Notes under the pieces: generated by a model
Told to the model about the DNA's origin: nothing
The model's database searches: none
Seen by the model: only the letters and a program-made list of their open reading frames with translations
Position numbers and translations under genes: made by a program
From: Uloborus plumipes
Taxonomy: Eukaryota; Arthropoda; Arachnida; Araneae; Uloboridae
Reading direction: 5' to 3'
Length of the DNA stretch: 64,000 nucleotides
NCBI GenBank assembly: GCA_038373865.1
Contig: JAXGGA010002166.1
Location: 62,001 to 126,000 of the forward strand
Shown here: positions 33,901 to 47,295 of the stretch, piece after piece
Numbering within the stretch: position 1 is the stretch's first letter
How the letters are laid out: each line of letters opens with the position of its first letter

Positions 33901-35991
33901 ACATCAGTTATATTCATTTATCAGTTTACAGTTTAGAAACGTACAATTTAGAAAGACGAATTGTGTTATCGGCAGTGTAATGAATTCCCACTAAATCGAA
34001 AAAAGCAAAGGAATAACTCATAATTAAACCGAAAGCCCACTCGGTTAAACCGAAAATAACGCATTCGATTCAGTGGAAGGAGCGAATAGAAAAATATTAC
34101 TCTTTACACCCTCAATAGCTCGCTCCGCAAATGTTCCCAAAAGAACGCAGAAAAGCACATCCAAATCAAGCGGATGGAAGAAAACAATTCCATTCCCCCT
34201 CTTTCGTGCATAAAATGTCCTCTCAGCAAAATGAGGGAGCAGAGGGCCCTTTTACTTTTGATCCTCCCCTTCTTTGAGGTCGAAATTAAGACGCTCTTTT
34301 GAAACTTCACTCTTAGCAGAACTTTGAATAACGATGAATGCTTCGGTGGGGGGAGAAGGGCGGGCGTGGGGGGTGGCCTGAAAACAATTTTTAAAGAGCC
34401 ATGCAAAAGAGAACTTTTAACTAGTGTTCCCGAATGCATTAAAGGTTCCAAAACAGATTAAAAGAAGGCAGCAAACTCGAAAAGATGGAAATGGTTTTTG
34501 AAACTCGACCCGGAGTAAGTTCATGCTCTTCAGATATAATTATCCGAATCGTTTTAATTCGAGTTCATAACAATCTTATTTAAATTTGTTAAGTACAGAC
34601 TATTTTGAGTAGGCTTTAAGTTTTTTGGGATTGCACGCAGTAATGTTTGGTTTACATTTAATGAGTACTTTAAAAATAATTTTGTGCAGTTGTTTCTGTT
34701 TCCACTTTGAAACCGTGCCAAATTCATGGAGGCTAATTGGGATGTCTTCAGCTGCATGGTTGTCTATCAGACTGACAGTTCAACTTTTGACTTTGCTCGT
34801 AAAGGGAATATGGCTTGTACCAGCGGTTCTCAACATTTTTTTATCAACAAATCACCCCAAAAATCCTGATGCCCCCCCCTCCCCCGCCATACTGTAATAT
34901 ACCGTCGTTGTGCTTCCAAAAAACCCACTATGTACAGTAAATTCCATTTTTTATTGTTTCAGAAAAAAAAATGGACGTCATAGATAACTTCCGAAAACTC
35001 GCACATTGATTATGTAATCAAAAATTCAATATCTGCTATATGTGCACCATGAAAACTTTATATCCGCTATTTGAAAATAAATGTGTGAAATATGATGTGA
35101 AAATATTAAGAAAATAAATGCTGAAGCCAATTCATTACATTAAATTTAATGAAATTAAAACTTGAACTAAAGTTTCAAAAAAATTCAATGACAGCGTTTT
35201 TTCTTCTTCCTGAACAATTTGCACAAATGCAGCAAAATGGGTTTTGAAGGCTCAACGGCGAAATTATAATTGTTACAAATGGTCACGTTCGAATAAAGTT
35301 ACCGATTAGCCCGTGTGGACTTCAGTGGTTAGTGCGATGAGTGTCCACAGAATGCTTTCATTAAAAGTCATTGTTAAAAAAAATCTGAGAAATGTTTAGG
35401 TGGACAGGCAAGATGGAAGTAAGGCAATGAAAATTTACTGAATCACAAAAACGCTGCTCACTATAACCGCAATTTGCTCGTTGAAAGCGAGTTCTGCCTT
35501 CCTTCAGGGACGCACCGAAGTAAAATTTCTGGGAGGGGAAAAATTCTCAATTCGCTGAATGAAATTCGGGAATGTTCCGAATGATAAAATAGGAGCATAC
35601 ACACATACCTTATACCATTACTTTATAGGAAAGTACAATAGGTATCACAAAAAAAATTAATAAAATAAATACAAAAATTAAAAAACGAGCATTTTCAATC
35701 TTTTCTTCAAATGATTGACAAATATTTGAACTTTGGTAAATAACAAAGGTGGTGTATTTTTTGGAGTGTCAAAGCTATTAATTGGAAAACAAACATACTG
35801 ACTGCATGACAGATTAAGAACCGAATTAAGTTTTATGAATTGGTTTTCCTTATTTTCAAGGTAACAAATGTTATGCAGCTATTCACCTCACAGTATGCGT
35901 AATTACAAAAAAAAAAAAAAAAAAAAAATCAATACTATCCCTGAATTTGCCGAATCGTCAGCCCGAATTTGCCGAATGAGGCAAAAGTTTT
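30901..35991. other. No recognisable gene; CpG-rich patch at 31140-31460
   Basis: Between about 31140 and 31460 the sequence is CpG-rich and includes perfect palindromes CGATCGCGATCG (near 31170) and CTCGCCCGGGCGAG (about 31389-31402). A 143-codon plus frame (31193-31624) overlaps it but runs into C- and T-tracts and has no domain. A possible hAT end (CAAGGGTGGATCCAG) near 31809 has no partner. Another at 34816 (CAGCGGTTCTCAAC) also stands alone. The remainder is AT-rich. Confidence 0.4.
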
Positions 35992-36040
35992 GGGAGGTCC
36001 CAGTGACCTCCCGTGACTTCTCTTCGGGGCGCTCTTGCCT
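35992..36040 (+). repeat. GGAGGTCCCAGTGACCTCCC dispersed repeat, copy C
   Basis: The best preserved copy, with GGGAGGTCCCAGTGACCTCC followed by CGTGACTTCTCTTCGGGGCG. Upstream, GAATTTGCCGAAT occurs twice (about 35943 and 35965), as it does once before copy A. These elements probably belong to one larger dispersed repeat. Confidence 0.55.
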
Positions 36041-39000
36041 TCATAGACTCAACATTGTATCAACCGTGTCTGACTTATGCATTACATCCGAGGAGAACAT
36101 TTATATGGTTCAAAACTATTGGAACACAAGAAGACTAATGACTCAGTTAAATATGGGCGTTGCGATAAATACAGAAGCTATTTTATTTTCGCCAATGACG
36201 TTAAATGTTCGAAGTCCACGATCAAAGCAAAACGAAGGCCAGAAATTCCGTCCGCCCGGCTAGATATTAATCAAGCCTTTATCGGGCCATCAAACTCGAA
36301 TCCATCGGGCAGCTCGCCCAGCGGTCATTAGGAATGCATAAATCCTGGTGGTCGATCGCATCGCTTATGCAGTCTCGACTGTCACAATAGAGAGGAACCA
36401 ATTGCGACGCGTAATTGAAGATTAATGAGAGACGAAAAGCTCACAAGATGACTTGGGGGGGGGGGGGGGGGATGAATAGCTCCTTCGAATCTTCCGAATG
36501 TGCACAATCCCAAATGAGCGAACATCGGGCTACCAACCCATGGCAGCTTAGGTTTTATTTTAGTACTAGTCTACGACGAAATGACAATTGTGGGAACATT
36601 GCAAAGCAAACATGCATAATTATCTGTATCCATTTTGCGGAAAGAGGGAGAGGAGGGGAGGTGATAAGGTTAAAACAGAGCTTAATTTGCGTAAGAGCTC
36701 TCGTGTACTTCTTTTCAATTTTCCGAAGTGTAACATTTTAGATTCAGATGGACTTTAATCTATCTATGTGTGAAATAAACTGTGGGGATTTTAGGGTTCC
36801 TGTATTTTTTAGTAAAAATTAAACTCTGGGTTGAGGTCAAAACAATCGACTGATTTTTTTTTTTTTTTTTGCCGTGAACAGTACTCTACTTTTTTACTAT
36901 CAAGTCTACTAACATTAATTTTACAAGGAAATTCTTTAATATAAGTTGCTTAAAATAATAAGATGTTCTACGAGGAGGCTTATTTCCATACTCGCATGGA
37001 ATCATTCCGCTTCGAAATGACGTCATAGATTCTTCCTCACACCTTCTCCGCAAAGAAATTCCGCTTACGGAGACGGTAGGAGGGAGGAGTGATGATGCCC
37101 GCATGATTTTCAATTATATTGCATAAAATGACAAAGACAATATATCATTTATCCAATAATTTTCATAATATGTTAATAAAAGCTTAAGTTATCTAACATT
37201 ATACTTTAATAACAAGTCCCCATCAAAGATGTTTATTCTTGGTGACATGCGACAGTCCTTTTGAAATTTATTTTACAGAACCCTGTGACTAAAATTGATT
37301 TACTGCAACAAATAAAGTCAGAAATCACCAACAATGTTCAATTTAACCATAGTTCTAAATATCCTTCCCACTGTCCTATTCCTCCCTACTCTACCCATGT
37401 AAGTCAAATATATAGTAGTTTTTATTACAACGCCTGCAGAGTTCTCCAAAACATTTATGCGATGGAAGTCTTTCATGTTCTAATTTAAAAGAACGAAACT
37501 ATGCAAATAAAGCACATTTCTTCAAACTAAAGTATATACCCACTATTTTAAATATTTCCAGAAAATATGCAAAATTTTACCCAACTCTTCAAAGGCTAAA
37601 GTCCTATCTGTTATGAAATAAAAAAGAAATACCGAGCGGTCCATCCCTGCTTATATAATCCCACGCAAATCGTGCAGGAGAAAAAGTATTTACGAGCAAG
37701 GAAACAACTCAGCCCCAGAAGGGGAAAAAATTCTACTCATTCGCATATATTTTGGGATAACGTAACGATAGCACACGATTTTCGTGACCCATTCCACCCA
37801 AGAACCAGCAACCACGCTACTGGCGGTCAGTTACGGTAAGTAGCGGCCAGGACGAAAAATGAATAAAACCTCCTTGAAAAAATATTCTATGTCATGAGGG
37901 TTGGATCCTTTTTAGAATATTATCAGTTGAGAAAAAAGGAACATGGTGTCCCATAAGTAAAAGCTGTAACAATTGGCGAATAAAATAGCTTCTAGCGATA
38001 CAGCAATGTAAGGGGAAAAATGAAATGAATATTTTCCATTAATAAAAATTAGTAGATTTTATAGAAGTGACTGTAAATATAGTTTCAGCTATGCAAGCAC
38101 TAAAGCGGAAATTTTGCCATCTAAATTGCAGACGGTTGTTAAGTTTCCAGAGACATTTTAAAAATGTTAGCTTCATTTAAGCAAACCAGTGGCGGCTGGA
38201 CGAGGTAAAGCCAAAACTGACCCACTTACGTAGGATGTTAATTGTCCAATGAGACATCAGCCTTTTCTAAGTGAAATTGGAATGTTTTGCCTCTTTGGTT
38301 AATTTATTAAATCACCGCATGGTTTCATGTTCAAGCTCTAGAACTGCATCCTCAAATCTCGAGATATGTTGAAATCCAAAGACACATTCCTGTTTCTAAA
38401 GTTTTGGAGCGGAAGCGAGAATTCCTATTTTCATAAACGATAAATGGAATAATGTAAAAATGCGTTAACAATAAACTCCCGATAATCTGCAGATGTCTCA
38501 CTTTTTTTCCCGGTGAGGATTTACTAAATACAGAAAAACAAACTCATTTTAAATTGCCTAAAGCTTGCATCCATTTTAAAAATTAGACAAGAAACATTTC
38601 GACGGACTTATTAAATAGTTTGAGGAATTGGGTCATACATCGCCTTGTGACAAGATACTATTGAAAAAACTTCAAACACTAATTCAGAATGAGAAAAACA
38701 AAATAACTAACGACTTTTTGTAAAAAAATTTTAGGTATGTGTTTAAAGTTAGGGTTATTAATTTGGAATGTGTTATTGGTTCATTTTCAGCTTAAATGTA
38801 TTTTTTAGATTCGGTGTAATAGTTTTTATCTTTAACCCTACAGTGCATAGCTTTGCCAATTGGATACATGGACTATTTTTCCTTATGACCATGCATAAGT
38901 CAACTCAAGCATAAAAAGCAAGTACTAGGTATCTTTAAAGCAAATATAACCATCTATTCTCAAAATTATTTTTTTTTTAAATGTGTTCCAATGTTTTCTT

Positions 39001-39522
39001 ATTATACTAATAAACATGTATATGTCTTACAAAGAACAAAAATCATGCAGTGTAGGGATAATCTAAATGTATGCTCGAGTGCTTTTGATTTTGTTTTTCT
39101 GGCTATTTTATACACCAGTATCGCTTTTTACGAATTTCTCGGAAAACGCCTATAATTAATAATTCGGAAAAATTCGGAGTTTCATTCGGCAAATTCAAAA
39201 ATTCCTTGCCCCCAAAAGGTTAAGTTCGGGGCTTCGCTATTTTACGGCGGAAATAGACGCATCTATTAGTTTGCATGGAAGTCAATTTTTAGTTACCGAT
39301 ATGTCTTAGAAAAAGCAACATGCTCATTTGTTCTTTCTTTCCCATCGCATTCAGATAGTATCGCCCTAATTTACCGCTTGCCGTGGTAAACGTAGGCAGA
39401 CAGTACAATCACTTTTTTTTACCTGTAAAATATCAAGACTGACATAATTATGTCTAAAAGAACGCAAGTTCTATTTCATGGAACTGAGAGGTGCTACTTA
39501 CAACATTAATTCAAATAGGAGT
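36041..39522. other. No recognisable gene
   Basis: Includes a moderately GC-rich patch at about 36220-36420 with several TTAAT/ATTAAT motifs, a 14-G tract near 36457 and poly-T at 36856. A lone CAGTGGCGGCTGG end lies at 38186. Frames of 75-108 codons are not recognisable. Confidence 0.4.
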
Positions 39523-39530
39523 ATCTTATT

Positions 39531-40145
39531 CAGGCGCGGATCCAGAGGGGGGGGGGGTATGGATGTCATGACCCTACCCCCTTAACCGACCAAATATAGC
39601 AATAATACCAATATTGGTTAAAAAAACCCAATTTCGTCGCTTTGAAAGAATAACGCTGCAACTCAAAAAAATGGAAAAATGACATTTTTATATCATTTTG
39701 TTCAGAAAAAATCGCTCTTTATGATGAACAAGGTTACAACTCAAAAGTGTCAAAAATATCCGCTAGGGAGCAGATAAATCGTTATGGCAGTGGTGGCAAT
39801 CGTGAAAAGTTTTTAGCTGAAGACTGCAGTATTTCGGCAGTGTTGCTACAGGACCTTGGAGCAGGTAAGTCGCATTTTTTTAGAACACCGTAGTATTTCA
39901 AAATTGCAAATTAAATTATTCTTTTGGAGGAGGAAATTCTGTAGAACAAATAGTTGCAATAGTTTTGAGCACAAGCGCGATAGAAGTTTCTGAAAAGTTA
40001 AAAATTGCTCTCCTGAAAAATGGGCTTTTTTGAGTTGCAGCGTTATTTTTCCAAAGCGACGATATTTGCAAAAAAAATTGCAGTTTGACCAACCCTCCTT
40101 TTCGAAATTGATCCCCTCTTTAACCAGAAACTGATTCCGCCCTTG
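39531..40145. mobile_element. 615-bp hAT-type MITE with perfect 8-bp TSD
   Basis: The ends CAGGCGCGGATCCAG and CTGATTCCGCCCTTG are imperfect inverted repeats, with ATCTTATT duplicated exactly on both sides (39523-39530 and 40146-40153). A G-tract follows the left end. Inside, TTTCGTCGCTTTGAAAGAATAACGC-like sequence near 39632 is repeated in inverted orientation near 40028-40065, so the element has a second, inner inverted repeat. There is no coding capacity. Confidence 0.85.
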
Positions 40146-40153
40146 ATCTTATT

Positions 40154-43100
40154 AGTCTGCCATAGCACTGAAGGTTTCGTGTACGTTTCCATTAAATAAA
40201 ATAAGAAATACAGAGCAGAATTAATCGAATAATGATTTATCTCAACCCTCACTCACTTTGCATTTGGAATAACGTTCATAAATGGATTTTGGCGCTAAAA
40301 AGGATAGTGAACAACTTTTCAGCCGACTAACAGCGCTCATCTTCTCGGTGCGAAGAGTGGTAAGAAAAATACGAAGAGCCAGTAAATCGATTCTAACATC
40401 ATTGCTTTAAAAAAGAAAACGAGATTCGAAAGCTCGGAGTGAGTAAGGAGCAAAACGTCGGCAAACTGCTGCCAAAAAATAAAATCGCTCAACTTAACTG
40501 TAAACAACACCGTAGATAGCGGCCGCGGAACCGTGGTACAGGGGAAGAGTACTGACCAGAAAAAAAAAATCGAATTCACGATTTTTCTACCTTTCTCCAT
40601 CAGGAAAGATTAGAAGGAACTTTGGGCTTAGTGAAGAGCAGAGTTCAGCACGAATGGAACAAAAAAAAGTATAGATCCGACTTGAAAACATCGGAAAAGA
40701 ATGCTAGAGATGCCATTGGTCGCTGAACTGACATTAAACTTGGAGCGCAATCAGTATGGAGGCAAAGAGATAGCGGAAAACAGCGGATAAGTGTGTTTCG
40801 TTTTCAAGAGCATTCGACTTCTTTTCTCACGCACAGAAAATGGCTCTCAAACAAATTTAATACAGGAAAATATCAAGTTCATGAACATGATCAAACAGTT
40901 AATTGATATTACATTAAAAATCATTCTATTTCGTTTTCAACATAAAAGTTTAATTATTATTTTTCTATTAATTAAAAAAATAAACTGGACGGTAATACAT
41001 CTTTCTGCAGATACGAAGATTTTAAATAGTTCATTGAATTAATTATTAATCTTAATTTATATAATTCTGATAATAGCCAAATCGCTCTTAAAGTGCAACG
41101 ATTTACAGGAAAATAATAGGAATTTTCGCAGAGAAGTGTTCTGCATAGTATATCAAACAGAAGCTAAAATCGAATGAACTGAATTTTCATGAACTAAATA
41201 TATAACATAAACGATAAAATATCGATAATTTTTTTTTTGACAAGTGCTCATATAAATACGTAATACTTACTACATTGCAACATTTTCACTGCTTTTTAAT
41301 ACACACATAAAAATAGAAAATTTTACATTTTATTCAACGTTTTAATCGAGTTTTACGTATGTAAGTGGACATAGTAAACATAGATTAATAGTAAACAGTA
41401 TTACAGTAGGAAAAACTTATAACAATAAACATTAATGCAGAACGGAGCTGAACTACTGTGCATATTGTGTTACTTAGCCAAAATTTCAAAATTTAAAAAA
41501 GTCGCCCTTTTTCTGAACCAAAGATGAATCTGTACTTTGGCTCCTAAGTTTCGATTTCGAGTAAATGCATTATCTTGGCTGTGTTCGGACTAGTGGGCTT
41601 TCGGATTAAGAGGATTCCGGTTAAAAAGGTTTTTATGTAACACTGATATTTGTGTAGCTGCCTTTAGTTACGTATATTTCTGCTCTGAAAATAAATCTAC
41701 TCCTGTTTTCTAAAAGGAGTGAGAACGGGCAAAACTCATTGCACGAAATGAGTAAAAACTTTGAACATTATTATCATTTATTTATACTTGTTCCAACAAA
41801 TGAGAATTAAATTATAAATCCGCATCACACTATAAATAAATACTTCATAATATATGCAAAAATACATTACTAAAGAACCAAATGAAAATTCGCTAATCAA
41901 TAACAGATCGCGGCAAATTTAATTTTGAAGCTTCAAAAGAATATGAAGAATAAAATATGCAGTGGATGTCTTCGTGTCGTCGAAAGTCTAGCTTGTTATC
42001 AAAACTAATCCAATTTTCAAAAAGTCATAAATTCAATTCTAAAAACATAACAAATCACAGCGGGAACAAGCTAAAGACACCTGCTTCGTCCTACATCATA
42101 AGATTGAGAAACAAATCTCGTGGGAATGGCGAGATAGTATTTCAGTTTCGCCATGTCTGAACGATAGCATCTTGAATGTTTGGAAGCCCACATGGTACGC
42201 CAGCAGGAAATCCAGAAATTCTTCCGAAGTTCATCCAGTTAAAAATCAATGGCGAAGAAAATGTGGCACGACGTACTTTTGGCGGTGAATCTTTTTATCT
42301 TAGATTTTCATCTCTAATGTTAACAACATCGTAGTTCGGTATGGTGAGCCGGAAAACAGAGATCTGAGGTTCCGAGAAGGGTATAGAGAGCGGATAAAAA
42401 ACATGTGTTTACTTAGAACATTAACTTTTTTACTTTAGACTTAATATAGTTTAAAAAAAAATTAAATAAATTGATTTTAGTTAAATAGTGAAAACTTTGG
42501 GCAACAGCAAAAAGCGACACAGCAAACTTTTTAAGCTTAAGTTTAAATAGTGTCCCTTTTTAAAGCATTTAAGCCCAATTTAAGAATGATATAGCATTAT
42601 AAAAAGAAGTTAGAAATAACATTAATTCTAAAAACTTGCTCAATTTCCAATCTATTATGGTTTTCGGTTGATTTTTTTCTCCGCTGGTTTACTTCTGGAG
42701 CAATCTTCGTTTTTTTTCTTTTTTTTAAATCTGACGACTCTCTCAAAACGGAGAAAACCTCGAACACCCAACTTTTATTGTCATCTTTATTTGCAGGAAA
42801 AATAAAGCATATTATGTTACGTGAAATAGGAGTGTTAATAATATATAAGTTATAAGTATGTACTTTTATTTTGCATAAATGAATTGCCATTAAATGCGTG
42901 AGATATAACAAAATACCTTTTTTTAAAAAACTATATTATTAGGCTCAATAATACGAGATAACTCTATTCGGCACAGATGTTATTGTTAAAGTTTATTGTT
43001 AAAGGAAACAGTGGTTACCGGATGATTCCTTGAATAAAATCAATCAAAAAACAAAACGAAACAAATTAAAAAAACAAACGATATTAACTTTTTCCCCCAG

Positions 43101-43322
43101 CAAATAGTTATCCTCCATTGCAAAACGTTTTAATGAGCTAAATGGGGATTAAAAAATGTTCTTCATTTTTTTAAATATATTTCTCTGTGTTAGAATGTTA
43201 TTTTCCATTAGCAACAGCTAATTATTCACTTATTTTATATCATGGTGGAAAAATCTTACTATGCAGCAATTAGTGCAAACTCGCGTGCAGTTCTACAACA
43301 CCAACATCATCAATAACACCAC

Positions 43323-43372
<50 letters not shown>

Positions 43373-44022
43373 TAGAACTTTCAGTTTTATTGTCAAAAAT
43401 TGTGAGGATGATCTCCCCTCAAGTCCTTGGTTTAAAAGCGATTCTTATACTCGAACTGGGGAAAAACAATAACTAACTAAAATTGAATAACAATAAGAAT
43501 ATTTATCTTGTAATTGCATTCGAAATACATTATTTCAATTTTTGATAAAATAAACAGAACATGGTGTCATACGCTGAAAGCATTTCTTTTAAACTACTTA
43601 TAAAATTATGGATGAAATTCCTTCATCGCTTTGGGCGACAATTAAATTTCGGAACGCAAAACGCATCCAGTTGAGAAATATTTTTAAAAGATTTTCTTTC
43701 GAAATTCTTTCTTAAATATTTTTACAATGTAATACTTTCAGTTCGCCTCTTTAATAATTTCATTTTTTTTTTCAATTAATTATTTAATTTCTTTTGCGAA
43801 ATAAACTGAAACATCTTTAGAAAATAATCTTTATTTGCTTTGAGGAGAAGAGAGACAAAAAAATGGAGAAGGATAGAGAGGGAGAGAGAGTAGTTGTATT
43901 CTTTTTCTCAAGATTTTTATTTTATTCTTTTTTTACATTATACTGAACAAAACGTAAAAAGGGATAATAATAAGAAAGGAAAAAAAATGTAGATGTTTCA
44001 AACAATGAATATAAAAACCTGT
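40154..44022. other. No recognisable gene; AAT microsatellite
   Basis: AT-rich. An (AAT)n microsatellite of about 16 units lies at 43323-43371, and the poly-asparagine frame over it is an artefact. A GAGA-rich patch lies near 43878. The frames of 83-104 codons, for example 42597-42911 on the minus strand, have no recognisable domain. Confidence 0.45.
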
Positions 44023-44030
44023 TACTATTA

Positions 44031-44208
44031 CAGGCCCGTCATTTAGGGGGGGGGGTGGCAGGTTGTCAATTGCCCCCCCCCCCTGACTTTCAGAAATCAA
44101 TGTATTTACATGTAAGTGGGCGTGAATTTTATTGTTTTCTTGTGAAATTGTATTGTGTTTTTACCTTTTGCCCCCCCCCCCCTGGAAAAACTTGAAATGA
44201 CGTCCCTG
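44031..44208. mobile_element. hAT MITE of the CAGGCCCGTCATTT family, copy 2
   Basis: A 178-bp element with ends CAGGCCCGTCATTT and AAATGACGTCCCTG. The perfect 8-bp duplication TACTATTA flanks it (44023-44030 and 44209-44216). It is built around long G and C tracts plus ATCAATGTATTTACAT and AAGTGGGCGTG shared with copy 1. No coding capacity. Confidence 0.88.
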
Positions 44209-44216
44209 TACTATTA

Positions 44217-45884
44217 ACACATGTGCTTCTGACCTATTTATATTATTAGGAATATTTGATATTCTTAATATGATAAATACGAAGAATCTACATGAGTACA
44301 TAAGTATACAATTGCATTATAATAACTTATGAATTTTTTTACAAATCTTGACAAAGTGAAAAAAAAAAAAAACTGTCAATTAACACAAATGCATGGAGAA
44401 ATATATTTATTGATTTTATCCTTTGTTAAGTACTGTAATTGGAAAAAAAATATTTGGAGGGGGATTGGGGAAGGAGCTCACCTTGGGGCTTGGTGCGATT
44501 CACTTCAATTCAGCTCTTTGAAGTATCTACTTTTCAATTATGCAACAGAAACGAAAACCATATTTTTTAGCAAAATTAACAAAAACAACGTGTGTTACCA
44601 ATGTATAGCGATTAGGAACACTAACTGCATGTTAATAGAAAACATCTCAATGTTTTGAAAATACGTAATTATTGATTCAAAATCTAAATTTAATCCTTTC
44701 CTACAACAAAAGTAACATGAAATTAATTTACAAAAATAAAATGTCATAACTTAGAAGAAATAATTTTAAACTTTTAACTATATACCGTTAATTAATACCG
44801 CAAAACTCAAGAAGTAAACATAACATAACAAATGTTTTGCAGGTGCGAAAAATTTTGAGAATAAAACAGTTAAGAGTAGCACTGTGTAATATATTTTTTT
44901 TCTTTCTTTCTTTCTTTCTTTTTTTTTTTTTTTAGGTACCCCGGGAGTTTGAAGTGCAGCAAAATTCATTTTCACATATGAACTGAATAACCTTAAGACC
45001 ACATTTCATCTTCTTTTTTCCACTTTTATACATTTCAGGCATCAGCACCCGGCGAGCGGTCAAGGGGTTCCCATTCAGCTCCCAAAAATTTTCTTATTCG
45101 GCAACTTTTGCAAACGAGTGGCAAAATTTGGAGACAGGATTGCAACATTGCGATTAGTTTTTTTTTCTCTCACTCTTTTTTTTAATCACTTTTTTAAAAG
45201 ATGTCACATTAGATTCTTAAGTTTGTGTGCATGCTGCATGATTGTATTTTATAATTCGGCAAAACTCGGAATTTCACATGTGGGTTCTCAATTACTTCTC
45301 GCCCGAAAAACACTTCTCCAAAGCGCAGTTTCCACGAATGACTATAATGACTGCTTGACGAAAGAGTATGGGAAAAGAGAGTTTACAATTATCGTTAAAA
45401 AAATAATCTTATCTCGCATCCTGTGAGGAACGAAAAAAAGAGAACCATTTTTATCCCGTTTTAATCAGCAGGACAGATTTACCGACGGCGTTATTAAATA
45501 CTTGAGTCACACAGCCATCGAGTGAAAGGTCAAGCGAACGCAACATCGATTCGTCAAATTCGTTGCGCTGAAACAACCGCCAGCAAAAGATAAGCCTGTT
45601 TGAAGTGACATCATCTGTTTACAGAACGAGTCACTTTCATGTACTGACAAGCATTAATATCAGCTTTTCGCTCTCGTGCAGAAAAGCAGCTCACTCCAGA
45701 AGCGGCGCGGTTTTCTTTTCTTTTTTTTTTTTTTCACCGTTCAGTCCCAGGCTCGTGGTCATTTTTGCTTTCGATGACTATTTGTCTCTCGCGTCGCGTC
45801 GTCCTCAGGTGACCACTTTTTTTCCCCATGAAGCGGAACATTTAACCTCGTTAATTCGAACACGCTCAAAACGAAGTACTGCAA
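44217..45884. other. No recognisable gene; TTTC microsatellite
   Basis: A TTTC/T-rich microsatellite spans about 44890-44933. The sequence from about 45500 to 45840 is less AT-rich and has GATA and CRE-like motifs (AAAGATAAGC, TGACATCA). The frames of 102-109 codons over these parts show no domain. Confidence 0.4.
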
Positions 45885-46461
45885 CAGCGAACAAGAGGCG
45901 AATGTGGAAATAGTTCTAGGGCGCAGTTGTGCCGACGACGGGGGGGGGGGGGGGGGTTATGGCGTAAGTTGTACCGTCAAAAGGGGGGGGGGATCTTTTT
46001 AAAACTAACTTATTTATTTATTGAAATCATTTATTTATTCATTTTTTATTTAAATTATTTACGGGGTTTTTTAAATAAAAAGTATGCATTAATTAACTTT
46101 TTAATTTAAATTATTTCTTCTATTTCTTTATTATTTTATTTATTTTTTGCGTGTGCATGTGTACGTGCTTGAAATGTCTGGAAGGAAAAAAAAGCGACTC
46201 TATTCTGCGCATAGTTCGAAGTTTTAAAAATCAATAATATACAAAAAATAATAGTTATAAGTTAAAAAATGATAATAACGATATATATATATATATAAAA
46301 GAATAAAAAAGAGGGGGGAAATAAAAATTATAAGAGGGTTGTGACAAATTTGGCGAAAGGGAAGGGGGAATTTGCGCCATTGAGCACCCCTGTGGGGGCG
46401 GGTTGGAAGGGTACGACTGGCTACAGCGAGCAAGGGGCGAATGCAGAAATAGTACTAGGGA
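45885..46461. repeat. About 39-bp direct repeat flanking a MITE
   Basis: CAGCGAACAAGAGGCGAATG at 45885 onward and CAGCGAGCAAGGGGCGAATG at about 46423 onward, each continuing to GAAATAGT-CTAGGG, are similar over about 38 bp with about six differences. One lies directly left of the MITE at 45924 and the other about 30 bp right of it. A duplication of this size is too long to be a hAT target duplication. Confidence 0.5.
45924..46392. mobile_element. hAT-like MITE, CAGGGGTGCYC family, copy 1
   Basis: It ends GCGCCATTGAGCACCCCTG. Its left part (CAGTTGTGCCGACG, G-tract, TTATGGCGTAAGTTG) is the reverse complement of the right part of the copy at 46821-47295, so the two copies lie in opposite orientation. 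The flanks CTAGGGCG and TGGGGGCG agree at 5 of 8 positions, so the duplication is doubtful. The core is AT-rich TTTATT/AATTTAAATTA sequence. Confidence 0.6.
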
Positions 46462-46820
46462 GAATTCCGAAAAGTAATAAATGCCCTCTATATAATTTTT
46501 TATTAAAAAAAGTTCTCATGGGGTTTCTTTAAAAAGTTTTTAAAAAGTCTCTAAAGCCAATTAATCTGCTTTGCAGTGCAGAGTTTTCAACATTTTTAGT
46601 CAACCAATTACTAAATCTTATGTATAATGAAACCCGCTATAATAATGAGCAGTATTACTGACAAACATTTTCATAATGGTTAGAACAAGAGGTTATCAAA
46701 ACGGAATAATCCCCTTTTTCTATCAAAATATCAATGAATGAAAGGCGATATATTTTTTACGATTGGCGATATATTAGAAATATCTGGTTAGTAGTAGCTC
46801 TCTCAAACAACTGTTCCCTG

Positions 46821-47295
46821 CAGGGGTGCCCATCCCCCCCAAGCTCAATGGCGCAAATTCCCCCCCAAAACTTATTGCAATCCTCTTGTGCTTTTTTATT
46901 TTTATTTTTACCCCCTTTTATATTTTATTTATGTTTTTAAATATATTTTTTAAACGTTATTTATTTATTTATTTTTTTGATTACAACGAACTTTTTTTTT
47001 TATCTGTTATTAATTTTTCAGAATAGATTCGCTTTTTTTTCTCACAGACATTCCAAGCACACACTCACGCAAAATAAATAAATAAAAAATAATAGTTAAG
47101 AAATGAAAGAATAATTTAAATTAAAAATAAATAAATTAATGAATAATTTAAATTAAAATAATCAGTAAATAATTTAAATTAAAAAATAATTAATAAATAA
47201 TTTAAATGAGTAAATGAATAAATTTAAAAATCCCCCCCCCCCCCAAATTTTGATGGCGCAACTTGCGCCATAATCTCCCCCTGTGGGCACCCTTG
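46821..47295. mobile_element. hAT-like MITE, CAGGGGTGCYC family, copy 2
   Basis: The ends CAGGGGTGCCCATC and CTGTGGGCACCCTTG are inverted repeats. The flanks GTTCCCTG and ATTCCTTG match at 6 of 8. GGCGCAA motifs lie inside both ends, next to C-tracts. The core has three or four degenerate repeats containing AATAATTTAAATTAAAA. No coding capacity. Confidence 0.68.

Noticed and set aside
35305..35360. GTGGTTAGTGCGATGAGTGTCC, like a polymerase III A box
   Set aside because: No B box follows at a suitable distance, and no cloverleaf can be drawn.
43261..43476. Poly-asparagine frame of 71 codons
   Set aside because: It is the AAT microsatellite read in frame, with no protein-like flanks.
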